Source: CAWDVR01 sp044869805 (GTDB taxonomy: Bacteria > Acidobacteriota > Thermoanaerobaculia > Multivoradales > SZUA-115). Taken from it: a DNA stretch of 64,000 nucleotides. Every line of letters begins with the position of its first letter. Within the stretch, counting starts at the first letter, position 1. The notes beneath the pieces were generated by a model. It worked only from the letters and a program-made list of their open reading frames with translations, was not told the origin of the DNA and ran no database searches. Both the position numbers and the translations under genes were made by a program. The stretch lies in contig JBIOXV010000044.1 of the NCBI GenBank assembly GCA_044869805.1, positions 1-64,000 of the forward strand, written 5' to 3'. Below are positions 26,673 through 35,304 of this stretch, piece after piece.

Positions 26673-27950
26673 ATGAAACGAACGGCCGCGTGCTCGATGT
26701 GGGTCCTGCTCGCCCTGACCGGAGCCGCCCAGGAACCGAGGAACGAGCTGCAGAAGGCGGTGCAGGAGGCGACCGCCGCCCGCCAGGGCCACGACTACAA
26801 GACATTCCTCGAGCGCAGCCTCCGCATCGTGGAGCTGGCGCCCGGCAGCACGCGGGCGCTCTACGGCCTCGCCTGCGCCTACGCGCTCAACGGCGTGGCG
26901 GAGCGGGCGGTCGAGACCCTCGACCGGCTCGCGACGATGGAGGTGGCGTTCGACATCGAGACCGAGGCCGACTTCGCCGCCATCAAGGACGGCGTCGCGT
27001 TCCAGGCCGTGGCGAGGAAGATGTCTGCCCTGTGGACACCCGTGGGCAGCGGCGAGGTCGCATTCCGCCTCCCGGAGAAGGACGCGATCGAAGGAGTGGC
27101 CCACGACCCCAAGAGCGGGGACTTCTTCGTCAGCAGCGTCAGGCGCCGGCGGATCGTTCGCGTGTCACCCGGCGGTGTGGCCCATGCGTTCACCGGCGAC
27201 GGTCAGGACGGGCTGCTCTCGGTCGTTGCCCTCGCCGTGGACCCGTCGCGCCGCGCGCTGTGGGCGACCAGCGACGCCACGCCCTGGCGGAAAGACCCGC
27301 GCCCGGAGGAAGAGGGCCGCTCCTGGCTCCTCGAGTACGACCTCGACTCTGGCGCGCTACGCCGGCGCCTCGGGCCGCCCGCATCCCTCGCCGTCGCCCG
27401 CCTGAGCGACCTCGCGCTCGGCCCGCGGGGAGAGGTGGCCGTCGCCGACCCACTGAACGGCCGCGTGTACCTGCTCGCCTCGGGTGAGAAGGAGCTGCGC
27501 ACGCTGGTGGCGCCTGGGCCGATCGCCTCGCCGCAGGGCATGGCCTTCTCGCCGGACGGCCGCTGGCTGTTCGTGGCCGACTACGTCCGGGGCGTCGCCC
27601 GGGTCGACCCGCAGAGCGGCGCGGTGACGGCCCTCGCCCGGCCCGAGATCGCGGTGCTGGGCGGGATCGACGGGCTGGCGCATTTCGGCGACAGCCTGGT
27701 CGGCATTCAGAACGGCGTGCGCCCGCACCGCATCGTGCGTCTGCGGCTCGACGCGGAGGCGACGCGGATCGTCGCGGTCACGGTCGTCGAGCGGGCGAAC
27801 CCACGGTGGGACGAGCCGACGCTGGGGGTCGTGGTGGGGAGAGATTTCTACTACGTCGGAACCAGCCAGTACGGGAAGTTCGGCGACGCGGATATCGACG
27901 ACGCGAAGCTGGAGCCGCCGCTGGTCTTCCGCACCCGGCTGGACTGGTAG
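26673..27950 (+). CDS. Exported beta-propeller protein (SMP-30/NHL-like) with TPR-like N-terminus
   Basis: 425 residues. The signal peptide MKRTAACSMWVLLALTGAAQ is followed by one or two TPR-like helical pairs (about 25-105: LAPGSTRALYGLACAYALNG), then a six-bladed propeller of the SMP-30/gluconolactonase-like type with recurrent blades such as ASPQGMAFSPDGRWLFVADY. No metal-binding acidic set typical of true gluconolactonases stands out, so a binding or scaffolding role is as likely as catalysis. The start at 26673 has GTGAGGAGGAGAG ahead of it. A TCTACACT element lies about 55 bp upstream (26614-26621). The gene is convergent with the MutS-like gene, separated by 19 bp. Confidence 0.8.
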   Translation: MKRTAACSMWVLLALTGAAQEPRNELQKAVQEATAARQGHDYKTFLERSLRIVELAPGSTRALYGLACAYALNGVAERAVETLDRLATMEVAFDIETEADFAAIKDGVAFQAVARKMSALWTPVGSGEVAFRLPEKDAIEGVAHDPKSGDFFVSSVRRRRIVRVSPGGVAHAFTGDGQDGLLSVVALAVDPSRRALWATSDATPWRKDPRPEEEGRSWLLEYDLDSGALRRRLGPPASLAVARLSDLALGPRGEVAVADPLNGRVYLLASGEKELRTLVAPGPIASPQGMAFSPDGRWLFVADYVRGVARVDPQSGAVTALARPEIAVLGGIDGLAHFGDSLVGIQNGVRPHRIVRLRLDAEATRIVAVTVVERANPRWDEPTLGVVVGRDFYYVGTSQYGKFGDADIDDAKLEPPLVFRTRLDW

Positions 27951-27969
27951 GCCGCGGGGAGGCCGGCCT

Positions 27970-29877
27970 TCAGCCGGGCCCCTCGATCCCCACCAGCTCC
28001 AGCAGCCGCAGCGCGTTGACCGTGGTCGCGAGGCCCGGGCGCAGGCGGTAGTCGAAGGTCATCGGCGGGCCTTCGCCGGCCGGGTGCAGGGTCTCGCGGA
28101 AGTGTACGGGCTGCATGGCGGCGGCGACCGCAGGGTCCTCGGCCAGCGCCAGGTCGTGGGTGGTCACGGCGCCGATCGCGCCGAGCTCCGCGAGGCGCAG
28201 CAGCACCCGCCGCACGGCGATGCGGCGCTCGGCGCTGTTGGTGCCGCGCAACACCTCGTCGAGCAGAAACAGCAGGGTTGCGCCGCGCACATGGCAGGAG
28301 GCCGCGGCGTCGAGGATGGCCTTCAGGCGCTGGAGCTCGGCGAGGAAGAAGGACACGCCGCCGGCCAGCGAGTCCTCGATCAGCAGGCTGGTGCCGAGCT
28401 CGAGCGGAGGCAGCGAGAGGGCGCGGGCGCAGGCCGGCCCTCCCGCCTGGGCCAGCACCACGTTGGCGCCGAGCGCGCGCAGCAACGTGCTCTTGCCCGA
28501 CATGTTGGAGCCGGTGACGAAGAGGAAGGTGCCCGGCGGCCCCAGGGCCACGTCGTTGTCGACCCGCGGCGCCGGCGGCAGCAGCGGATGGCCGAGGCCC
28601 GTCGCCACCAGCCGCGGCGCCTGCCCGGTCTCGATCTCGGGGAAGCACCACTCGGGGTTCTCGAAGGAGAGGCTCCCCAGCGCCGCCAGCGCCTCGACCT
28701 CGCCCAGCGCCGTGAGCCAGCGCCGTGCGTGGCGGCCGTGAGTCTCCTGCCAGCGCTCGAGCCTCGCCAGCACGTGGAAGCTCCACAGGAAGAGCGCCTG
28801 CACGATCAGGTAGCCGAGCGAGGAGTGGCGGATGTCGCCCAGCACCACCAGCCGCGCGAGCCTGGCCATGGCGGCGTGCGCCGGCGCGGGCCCGCCGACG
28901 TCCAGCGCCGCCTGCAGCGCGCGCAGGCTGGCGCTGGCGGCCGGCTCGCGCACTGCCACGGCGAGGGCTTCGCCGTAGGCGGTGAACCCGCCCTCCCCGG
29001 CCTCGACATGCTGGAAGACGCTGTTGACCGGCTTGGCGAAGCTGTAACCCACCCAGAGGTTGAGGAAGACGGCGGCGAGCCAGGCGGACCACGGCAGCGC
29101 ACCGGCGAGGGCGGCGCCGAACAGCGCGAAGCCCGCGACCGGCAGCAGCCGTGCCGCCCACAGCAAGGAGCGGCGGCGCAGCAGCCAGGGCTCGCCCTCG
29201 GCCCAGGCGAGGAAGGGCTCGGTGTCGATCGAGGCGGTGGCGAGCCCACCGCCGGCGAGGCCCCCCCGCCCGCCGCAGGCGACAAATAAATCTTCCCGCA
29301 GGTCGAGCTTGGGCGCCAGCTCCCGCACCGCCTCCTGCCGCCGGCGCACCTCCTCGGCGGCCGGCGGCTCGAGCAGCCAGCGGGCGATCGCGCCGCGGCC
29401 GAAGGGGGTGCGCGCAGTGCCCAGGAGCTGCGACAGCGAGGCCGGCCCGAAGAGGTCGAGGTCGCGCGCCAGGGGCGACGCCTGGGCCGCCGCCGACACC
29501 GCCGGGACCGGCAGCTCGGTCCAGCGGCGCTCGAGGCGCGCCAGCCCTTCCTGGTGAAAGGCCCGCTGGTCCGCGGCGCGCTGCTCGCGGCGGATCACCC
29601 GGTCGTGCCAGAGCACCAGGGCGAAGAAAGCGACGAAGCCGAGGCTGGCCGGCAGCAGCCAGAGGACGTTGGCCGGGAACGGCTGCGTCGCCATCACCAG
29701 GGCCGAGACGGCGCCGGCGAGAAAAGACGCCAGCCGGCAATAGCTGATGCGGCGCGACAGCGCGCCGAGCCGGCGCTGCTCGTCCGTGCAGCGGGCGGCG
29801 CGCGCCTGGTAGGTGGCGCGCGGCCCGGGCTCGCCGCGCGCCGCTTCCGTGCCGCTCGCCGGCGCGTCGTCTAGCAT
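27970..29877 (-). CDS. Membrane-embedded MutS-family ATPase
   Basis: 635 residues. The C-terminal 200 residues are a MutS ABC-type ATPase: Walker A GSNMSGKST (K462), Walker B LLFLLDEV (D540) and the TNS/ERR dimer region. The N-terminal half lacks the MutS mismatch-recognition domain and instead has two hydrophobic hairpins (about 50-100 and 245-290), so the clamp/lever region seems membrane-associated. Proteins of this plan are widespread but uncharacterised and should not be called mismatch repair genes. The ATG at 29877 overlaps the upstream DUF5995 gene by 7 nt, indicating coupled translation. No MutL partner is nearby. Confidence 0.85.
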   Translation of the reverse strand: MLDDAPASGTEAARGEPGPRATYQARAARCTDEQRRLGALSRRISYCRLASFLAGAVSALVMATQPFPANVLWLLPASLGFVAFFALVLWHDRVIRREQRAADQRAFHQEGLARLERRWTELPVPAVSAAAQASPLARDLDLFGPASLSQLLGTARTPFGRGAIARWLLEPPAAEEVRRRQEAVRELAPKLDLREDLFVACGGRGGLAGGGLATASIDTEPFLAWAEGEPWLLRRRSLLWAARLLPVAGFALFGAALAGALPWSAWLAAVFLNLWVGYSFAKPVNSVFQHVEAGEGGFTAYGEALAVAVREPAASASLRALQAALDVGGPAPAHAAMARLARLVVLGDIRHSSLGYLIVQALFLWSFHVLARLERWQETHGRHARRWLTALGEVEALAALGSLSFENPEWCFPEIETGQAPRLVATGLGHPLLPPAPRVDNDVALGPPGTFLFVTGSNMSGKSTLLRALGANVVLAQAGGPACARALSLPPLELGTSLLIEDSLAGGVSFFLAELQRLKAILDAAASCHVRGATLLFLLDEVLRGTNSAERRIAVRRVLLRLAELGAIGAVTTHDLALAEDPAVAAAMQPVHFRETLHPAGEGPPMTFDYRLRPGLATTVNALRLLELVGIEGPG

Positions 29878-30734
29878 GGCGGTGCCGCCACCGCGGCGGC
29901 GCCGTGCTTGCGCGCCTGCACCCGGGCCTCGACCGCAGCGAGGCTGGGCTCGGGAACCTGGGAGAGCACACGGATCACCTTCGCCACGTCGTTCGACTCG
30001 CGGGCGCGGATGACCAGCAGGCCGCACGACAGCCAGAACCCTGGCGACAAAACGCGTTCGCCAACCAGCGCCGTCTCGCGATCGCGCAGCTCGACGAGGC
30101 TCGGCCACTGCGCCTGGGGCACGGGCGCCAGCTCGCAGCCGAAGGCCCAGGCCTCGTTCCTGGCGATCTCCAGCGAGAAGCGCACGATCTCGTCCCCCAC
30201 CCGGCCGCCGATGCGATCGAGGAAGGCGATCCACGGCGACACCTCGCCGATCTCCTCCTCTGTCTGCCGCACCAGCGAGAAGAGGATCTCGTTGATGCGG
30301 TCGAAGTCGTCCCTGAGCGGCGGGAGCTCGGCGCCGGGAGCGATCTCGGCGGCGGCGATCCCTAAGTCGAGGTTGATGTGGGCGTTGATCCCCACCAGGA
30401 GCTGCTGGAGGATGATCGGTTTCCACTGGCCGGCGGCCTGGAAGGCGAGGCGCCAGGACCGCGTCGGCGCGCCGCCGCGCTGCCAGAGCTCGAGGGCCGC
30501 CAGGTAGCGGTTGGCGAAAGTCACGTCCAGCCGTTCCATGCGTGGCCCGTCGTCGAAGAAGCCCTGGGCGATGCCCTCCTTCACCTTGCGCGTGACCTTG
30601 CGGTAGAGAGTGGCGAAGTAGCCCAGCCGGCTCTCGGTCGCGATCGACCGCGCCACGATTCCGTCCAGAATCTCGAGCACCTCGTCGATGGTGCGCGCGA
30701 CGGGGACGTCGCCGGGAGCGGCTTCTCGGATCAT
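29871..30734 (-). CDS. DUF5995 family protein
   Basis: 287 residues of the DUF5995 type: the segment TESRLGYFATLYRKVTRKVKEGI, followed by FFDDGPRMERLDVTFANRYLAAL and the late NAHINLDLGIA, matches what I know of this family of helical, His/Asp-containing proteins of unknown activity. No signal peptide or TM. It is translated just ahead of the MutS-like ATPase with overlapping ends and diverges from the winged-helix membrane gene, with 88 bp between the starts. The very C-terminus (KHGAAAVAAPPC) is low-complexity. Function unknown. Confidence 0.8.
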   Translation of the reverse strand: MIREAAPGDVPVARTIDEVLEILDGIVARSIATESRLGYFATLYRKVTRKVKEGIAQGFFDDGPRMERLDVTFANRYLAALELWQRGGAPTRSWRLAFQAAGQWKPIILQQLLVGINAHINLDLGIAAAEIAPGAELPPLRDDFDRINEILFSLVRQTEEEIGEVSPWIAFLDRIGGRVGDEIVRFSLEIARNEAWAFGCELAPVPQAQWPSLVELRDRETALVGERVLSPGFWLSCGLLVIRARESNDVAKVIRVLSQVPEPSLAAVEARVQARKHGAAAVAAPPC

Positions 30735-30822
30735 CGCAGGGCTTCCGCCGGTGGCAGGCGCGCGGACCGGCGGTCGGTGCCGCTGCGCCCGGATCGAGCG
30801 ACGCGCAGTCTACACTTGCGTC

Positions 30823-32007
30823 GTGCCCGCCAACCCCGAGCGCACCGCGATCCGCCCGCGCTACCGCTTCGGCCCGTTCGTGCTCTCGCCGGCCCACCGG
30901 CGCCTGCTGGCAGGTGGGCGCGAGGTGGCGCTCATCCCCCGCTATCTGGACCTGCTGCTGCTCCTGGTCGAGCGGCGGCGCGAGGCGGTGTCGCGCCAGG
31001 AGATCCTGGACCGGGTGTGGAGCGACGTGGTGGTTTCCGAAGGCGCTCTCAACCAGGCAGTGCGCACCTTGCGGCGCGTGCTCGGCGACGATCCCAGGAG
31101 CCCTCGCTTCCTGCGCACCGTGTCGCGCCACGGCTACCAGTTCGTGTACCACGGGGTGATCGAGGAGGAGGACGGCGAGCTGCCGGCTGCCACCGGCGCG
31201 CCGCTGGCGGTGGCGCCGGAGCCCAAGCCGTGGCTCGGCCCGCGGGCCTCCGCGGTGCTCTCGGCGGCGCTCGGTGGGGCGGCCGCGGGAGTGGCGGCGG
31301 CGGTGCTCTTCGGGGCCGGCGTGCTGGCGGGCGGCGGCGGGCCGGTGGAGATCCTCGCCGTGCTGGCGCTGGTCGGGCTGGCGATCGGCGGGGTGGGCGC
31401 GGCGGGGGTGGGGGCGGGCCTGGTGCTCGCCGAGCGCTGGGTGGGCGGGAAGGGCGGGCCGGCGCCGTGGCGGGCCCCGCGCGCCGTCGCGCTGGTGACC
31501 GGAGGAGCGCTCGGCGGTGGCCTGGTGGGCGCCGTGGCGCACACCCTCGGCCAGTGGAGCCTGGCAACGATCTTCGGGCGCACGCTCGAGTCGACGGGGG
31601 CCGTGGGCGGCGGCCTCGAAGGCGTGGTGCTTGGTGCCGCCGCCGGCCTGGGCTACGCGCTGGGCTCGCGACCTGCCGCCTCGCGGTCTTCTGGTTCGGG
31701 GCCTTCTGGTTCGGGGCCCGACGCCTCGCTCGGCGCGCGCCGCCTGCCCGCCGCCCTCGCCGCCGGCCTCTGCTGCGGCCTGGCGGCCCTGCTCCTCACC
31801 TGGACCGGCCGCCGGCTCTCCGGCGAGAGCCTGGACTTCATCGGCCGTGCCTTCGCCGGCTCGAGGGTGGGCCTGGCCCCCCTTGCCCACCTCTTTGGGG
31901 AGGCCGAGCCCGGCCTCGTCACGCGCACGGTGCTCGGCGCCGCCGAGGGCCTCTTGTTCGGGATCGGGCTGGTGCTCGGGCTGACCCGGCGCGGGCGCGA
32001 AGCCTGA
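30823..32007 (+). CDS. CadC-like winged-helix protein with multi-pass membrane domain
   Basis: 394 residues from GTG 30823. Residues about 5-105 are an OmpR/PhoB-type winged helix (YRFGPFVLSPAHRRLL; ALNQAVRTLRRVLGDD; FLRTVSRHGYQFVY), the Trans_reg_C domain. The rest is alanine/glycine-rich membrane sequence with about six to eight hydrophobic segments and a Ser/Gly linker. This is a one-component, membrane-bound regulator plan like CadC/ToxR, but with many TM helices instead of a periplasmic sensor. The frame is open 45 codons upstream, but that stretch is arginine-rich and covers the divergent gene's promoter; a TACACT sits 6 nt before the GTG. Target genes are unknown. Confidence 0.8.
   Translation: MPANPERTAIRPRYRFGPFVLSPAHRRLLAGGREVALIPRYLDLLLLLVERRREAVSRQEILDRVWSDVVVSEGALNQAVRTLRRVLGDDPRSPRFLRTVSRHGYQFVYHGVIEEEDGELPAATGAPLAVAPEPKPWLGPRASAVLSAALGGAAAGVAAAVLFGAGVLAGGGGPVEILAVLALVGLAIGGVGAAGVGAGLVLAERWVGGKGGPAPWRAPRAVALVTGGALGGGLVGAVAHTLGQWSLATIFGRTLESTGAVGGGLEGVVLGAAAGLGYALGSRPAASRSSGSGPSGSGPDASLGARRLPAALAAGLCCGLAALLLTWTGRRLSGESLDFIGRAFAGSRVGLAPLAHLFGEAEPGLVTRTVLGAAEGLLFGIGLVLGLTRRGREA
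31688..31717 (+). repeat. Tandem 15-bp duplication in linker of winged-helix gene
   Basis: Two exact copies of CTTCTGGTTCGGGGC at 31688-31702 and 31703-31717. They encode the flexible linker SSGSGPSGSGP between hydrophobic segments, and the duplication keeps the frame. Confidence 0.85.
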
Positions 32008-32088
32008 GGACCATCTCACCGCTCGCTCACCCGGCGCTCATGTCTCGGCCGGCGTGGCCGGGCATCCTCCGGCGAGGAGGAAACCGAG

Positions 32089-32625
32089 ATGACACGCCGA
32101 CCTGTCGCACGCCGTTCCCCGGAGACCATCCTCGCCGCCCTCGCCCTGCTGGCCGCCGGCTTGACCGCGGCCTGCGACCGCACTTCGGTCGTCACCCAGC
32201 GCCTCGATCCCGAGCGCCTCCGCTGGCGCACCTACACCGACCGTACCCTGGCCTACTCGATCGACTACCCCGAGGGCTTCGAGATGCAGGTCCGCGACGA
32301 CGGCGAGGCCCAGCTCCGCGTCACCGGCGTGTACAGCACGGACGTGCCGGCTCGCGTGGTGCACGCGACCGAGGAGGAGGCGCGACGGCGGGGTCTCTGG
32401 GCGAGAAAGTTCATCACCGGGCCGGCCACCCTGGGCGGGCGGCAGGGGGAGAGGTACGTCTACACTCATTCCGACGGCCCCTTCTACTCGCGCACCGTGG
32501 CCTACGTGGTGCCCCACCGCGGCAAGATGCTCGGCCTCGAGTTCCGCGCCGAAGGCGACCTCGATCGCGTGCAGCAGCGCATGCTGGCTTCGTTCCGCTT
32601 GCCCGCCGAGAGCCCTCAGGGCTGA
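32089..32625 (+). CDS. Small lipoprotein of unknown function
   Basis: 178 residues. The N-terminus MTRRPVARRSPETILAALAL continues to a clear lipobox LTAAC, so the mature protein starts at Cys29 and is probably anchored in the outer or inner membrane. The mature part contains YSIDYPEGFEMQV and ends in the pattern RMLASFRLP, similar to PsbP/DUF1795-like domains that follow lipoprotein signals, but I cannot assign a family firmly. GGAGGAAA lies at the right distance from the ATG. It lies between the winged-helix regulator and the MoxR operon. Confidence 0.75.
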   Translation: MTRRPVARRSPETILAALALLAAGLTAACDRTSVVTQRLDPERLRWRTYTDRTLAYSIDYPEGFEMQVRDDGEAQLRVTGVYSTDVPARVVHATEEEARRRGLWARKFITGPATLGGRQGERYVYTHSDGPFYSRTVAYVVPHRGKMLGLEFRAEGDLDRVQQRMLASFRLPAESPQG

Positions 32626-32650
32626 TCGCCCCCGCGATAAGCTCCGCTGA

Positions 32651-33379
32651 ATGACCGCTCCCCCGGGCGAGCCTTCGGCCGAGGCCATCCTCGCGATCGA
32701 CAACATCGCTCTCGACCTGCCGGTCGCCGGCATCGGCAGCCGGGCGCTGGCGGCGGGCCTCGACTACATCATCCTGGGCTTGGGAATGATCGTGGTCTTG
32801 GTCAGCGTCGCTATCGCGCTGGCCGCCCTGGGCAGCGGCGGCGGGTGGTCCGGCTGGCTGGTGGCCGGGATGGTAGCGGCTTTCTTCCTGCTGCACTGGG
32901 GGTACTTCGCGGTGTTCGAGATCGCCACTCGCGGCCGCACCCCGGGCAAGATGGCGGTCCGGCTCCGCACCGTGGGCCGCGGCGGCGGCACGCCCTCGCC
33001 CGTCGCCTTCGTGCTGCGCAACGTGCTGCGCGACGTGGACATCCTGATCGGGGTGCCGCTGATGGCGGCCGACGGCGCCTCCCGCCGCCTGGGCGATCGG
33101 TTGGCCGGCACGGTCGTGGTGCACGACCGCCAGGCGACGCGCGAGCTGGTGCTGGGCCGCATTCCGCCGGGCTGGGGAGCGCGCGAGGTGGCGCTCACCG
33201 AGTCGTTCTTCCGTCGCACCGGGGACATGGCCGATGCACGGCGGCGCCACCTCGCCGGCCGCCTCCTCGCCCTGGTCGAGCGTGACGCGCCCGAGCTGCT
33301 GCCGCCCGGCCTTGCGACGGCCGACGCCCTCGACCCCGAGGGGGAGCTGCGCAAGGCGCTCGAGATCCGCGAGCAGTAG
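32651..33379 (+). CDS. RDD family membrane protein
   Basis: 242 residues with an RDD domain at about 25-165: the RALAAGLDYIILGLG helix, a second and third hydrophobic helix, RTPGKMAVRLRTV, and the late RRLGDRLAGTVVV. RDD proteins are found next to MoxR/SpoIIM operons and have been linked to Na+/H+ antiport in a few cases, but the role here is unknown. The C-terminal 70 residues are soluble and charged. It opens the MoxR operon; a TAAGCT hexamer 7 nt before the ATG could be the -10 of a leaderless transcript. The SpoIIM-like gene follows after 9 nt. Confidence 0.88.
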   Translation: MTAPPGEPSAEAILAIDNIALDLPVAGIGSRALAAGLDYIILGLGMIVVLVSVAIALAALGSGGGWSGWLVAGMVAAFFLLHWGYFAVFEIATRGRTPGKMAVRLRTVGRGGGTPSPVAFVLRNVLRDVDILIGVPLMAADGASRRLGDRLAGTVVVHDRQATRELVLGRIPPGWGAREVALTESFFRRTGDMADARRRHLAGRLLALVERDAPELLPPGLATADALDPEGELRKALEIREQ

Positions 33380-33388
33380 CGCCCAACC

Positions 33389-34354
33389 ATGGACTATCCA
33401 GCTTTCGTTCGCCTGCGCTCGGGGCTGTGGGACGAGCTCGAGGCGCAGCTCGCCGAGGCCGCCGAGCTGGGCGACAAGCTCACCCACGCCGAGCTCGAGC
33501 GCATGGCCCTGCGCTACCGGCAGGTGCTGCACGACCACGCGCTGGCGGCGGCGCGCTTCCCCGCCACCGGCGCGGCGCGGCGCCTCGCGCGGCTCGCCAT
33601 CGAAGGCACGCGCCGCCTGTCCCGCGAGGAGGGGGGGCGCGGCCTCTCGCCGTGGCGTTTTTTCGTTCACGTCTTCCCGGCCACCTTCCGCCGCCAGGCC
33701 CCGACCGTGGGGCTGGCGGTCGCCCTGTTCCTCACCTTCACCTTCCTGGGCTTCACGCTGACCGCGATGGTGCCCGGCTTCGGCGCCCTCTTCCTCGGCC
33801 CCGAGGCTTTCGAGGGTCTCGCCGAGGGCCGGCTGTGGACCGAGGACTTGACCTCGACGGCGCCGCCCTCGGTGACCTCGTCACGGATCGCCACCAACAA
33901 CCTGTCGGTGGCGCTCCTGGCGTGGGCGGGCGGGGCGGTCGCCGGCTTCTTCTCGCTGTGGGTGCTGCTGATCAACGGCCTGATGCTGGGCTCGGTGATC
34001 GCGGTGACGATGCACTTTGGGCTGGCGCCGCCGCTCTTCGAGTTCATCGCCGCGCACGGCCCGCTCGAGCTGACCATCATCGTGGTCTCGGCGGCCGGCG
34101 GCCTGGTGCTCGCCCGCGGCCTGGTGGCGGCCGACGACCGGCCGCGCGCCGAGGTGCTGCGCGAGGCGGCGCGCGAGGCCCTGGTGCTGCTCGGCGGCTG
34201 CCTGCCTTGGCTGGTGGTGCTGGCGGTGGTCGAGTCCCTGGTGTCGCCAGCCCCCGAGGTGCCGGTGGGCATCAAGGCGGCCCTGGGCCTGGCGCTCGAG
34301 GCGGTGTTCCTGCTGGTGGCGACCAACCCCTTGGCGCGAGAGGAGAAGCGATGA
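33389..34354 (+). CDS. SpoIIM-like stage II sporulation M family membrane protein
   Basis: 321 residues. The soluble helical N-terminus (about 1-95, starting MDYPAFVRLRSGLWDELEA) and then five or six TM helices match the SpoIIM/DUF95 family; the block NNLSVALLAWAGGAVAGF and the following LINGLMLGSVI are characteristic. Outside sporulating bacteria, members sit in MoxR operons together with RDD and DUF4129/DUF58 genes, as here. The presence of the family is not evidence for sporulation. The stop overlaps the next start by ATGA. Confidence 0.88.
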   Translation: MDYPAFVRLRSGLWDELEAQLAEAAELGDKLTHAELERMALRYRQVLHDHALAAARFPATGAARRLARLAIEGTRRLSREEGGRGLSPWRFFVHVFPATFRRQAPTVGLAVALFLTFTFLGFTLTAMVPGFGALFLGPEAFEGLAEGRLWTEDLTSTAPPSVTSSRIATNNLSVALLAWAGGAVAGFFSLWVLLINGLMLGSVIAVTMHFGLAPPLFEFIAAHGPLELTIIVVSAAGGLVLARGLVAADDRPRAEVLREAAREALVLLGGCLPWLVVLAVVESLVSPAPEVPVGIKAALGLALEAVFLLVATNPLAREEKR

Positions 34355-35304
34355 GCCCTGGCGAGACCGACGCCCCCCGCTTCCGCGAGCGCCTCCCCGG
34401 CGAGCACGGCCCCGCGGAGGTGGAGCTTGCCGAGCCGATGCCGTTTCGCATCCTGCTCGACGAGGCGTGGAAGCAGGCGAAGCGCCACTTCCGGGTGCTC
34501 TACTGGCCGCTCGCCGTGCCGCTCGCCCTGGTGCAGGTCGCCATCGTGGTGGTCAACGGGGAGTCGACGCGCAGGGTCATGACCCGGCTCGGAGACGACC
34601 CCATGTCCGTGCTCGGGATCTACTTCGTGCTGCTCCCGCTGCTGCTCCTCTCGCTGCTGATCCTCAGCCTCGCCTACGGCGTGATGGGCACCTGCGCCAC
34701 CGATGCCGCGGCCGGCCGCGAGCCGCGGATCAAGGACGGCCTGCGGTTCACGCTGCGCCCGCGGGTGCTGCTCTCCCTGTGGGGCGCCGGCTTCCTCAGC
34801 TTGCTCGGCCTCATGTGCTGCGTGCTGCCCGGCCTCTACCTGGCCCTGATCTGGGGCTTCCTGGTGCCGGTGATGGCGGAAGAGGGGTTGTTCCTCTCCG
34901 CGGCGCTCGGCCGCAGCCGGGCGCTCGCTCACTACAACCCGCAGCGGCAGCTCGCCTCGAGCCCGATGCTCAAGATCTTCGTGCTGCTGATCGTCGGCTA
35001 CTTGCTGTCGACCGCCGTGTCGCTGGTGGTGCAGGGCCCGTTCATCATCGCGCAGCAGATCATGGTGTTCCGCGAGGTGGCCTCGGGCGGCGACCCGATG
35101 GTGGTGATGACCGATGCGCGCCTCCAGCTCCTGCAGGTGCCGGGCGCCTTCCTGGGCAGCCTGGCGCAGACCGCGGTGCTGATCTACCTCTCCTTCGGCA
35201 TCTCGCTGCTCTACTTCGACGTGCGGCGGCGGCGCGAGGCCTTCGACCTCGAGGCGGCGATCGACGCCGTGGAGGCCGCGCGGCCGGCGGGGGAGGGCCC
35301 GTGA
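34351..35304 (+). CDS. Multi-pass membrane protein of the MoxR operon
   Basis: 317 residues. The cytoplasmic N-terminus contains PFRILLDEAWKQAKRHFRVLYW; then come six hydrophobic segments (about 50-70, 88-110, 138-170, 205-235, 265-290), with the Gly/Cys-rich LLGLMCCVLPGLYLALIWGF. It resembles the glycerophosphoryl-diester-phosphodiesterase membrane-domain/DUF7847 type of protein found in such operons; it has no visible catalytic motif. Start ATG at 34351 overlaps the SpoIIM-like stop, and its own stop overlaps the next GTG start, so it is translationally coupled on both sides. Confidence 0.78.
   Translation: MSPGETDAPRFRERLPGEHGPAEVELAEPMPFRILLDEAWKQAKRHFRVLYWPLAVPLALVQVAIVVVNGESTRRVMTRLGDDPMSVLGIYFVLLPLLLLSLLILSLAYGVMGTCATDAAAGREPRIKDGLRFTLRPRVLLSLWGAGFLSLLGLMCCVLPGLYLALIWGFLVPVMAEEGLFLSAALGRSRALAHYNPQRQLASSPMLKIFVLLIVGYLLSTAVSLVVQGPFIIAQQIMVFREVASGGDPMVVMTDARLQLLQVPGAFLGSLAQTAVLIYLSFGISLLYFDVRRRREAFDLEAAIDAVEAARPAGEGP

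Noticed and set aside
27970..29877. DNA mismatch repair MutS
   Set aside because: The mismatch-recognition and connector domains are missing and replaced by hydrophobic segments.
27970..32019. 1349-codon frame read as one protein
   Set aside because: Only the last 635 codons (from 29877) are the MutS-like gene; the front part covers the DUF5995 gene and antisense of the winged-helix gene.
33389..34354. Sporulation function from SpoIIM similarity
   Set aside because: The family is common in MoxR operons of non-sporulating bacteria; no other sporulation gene is seen.
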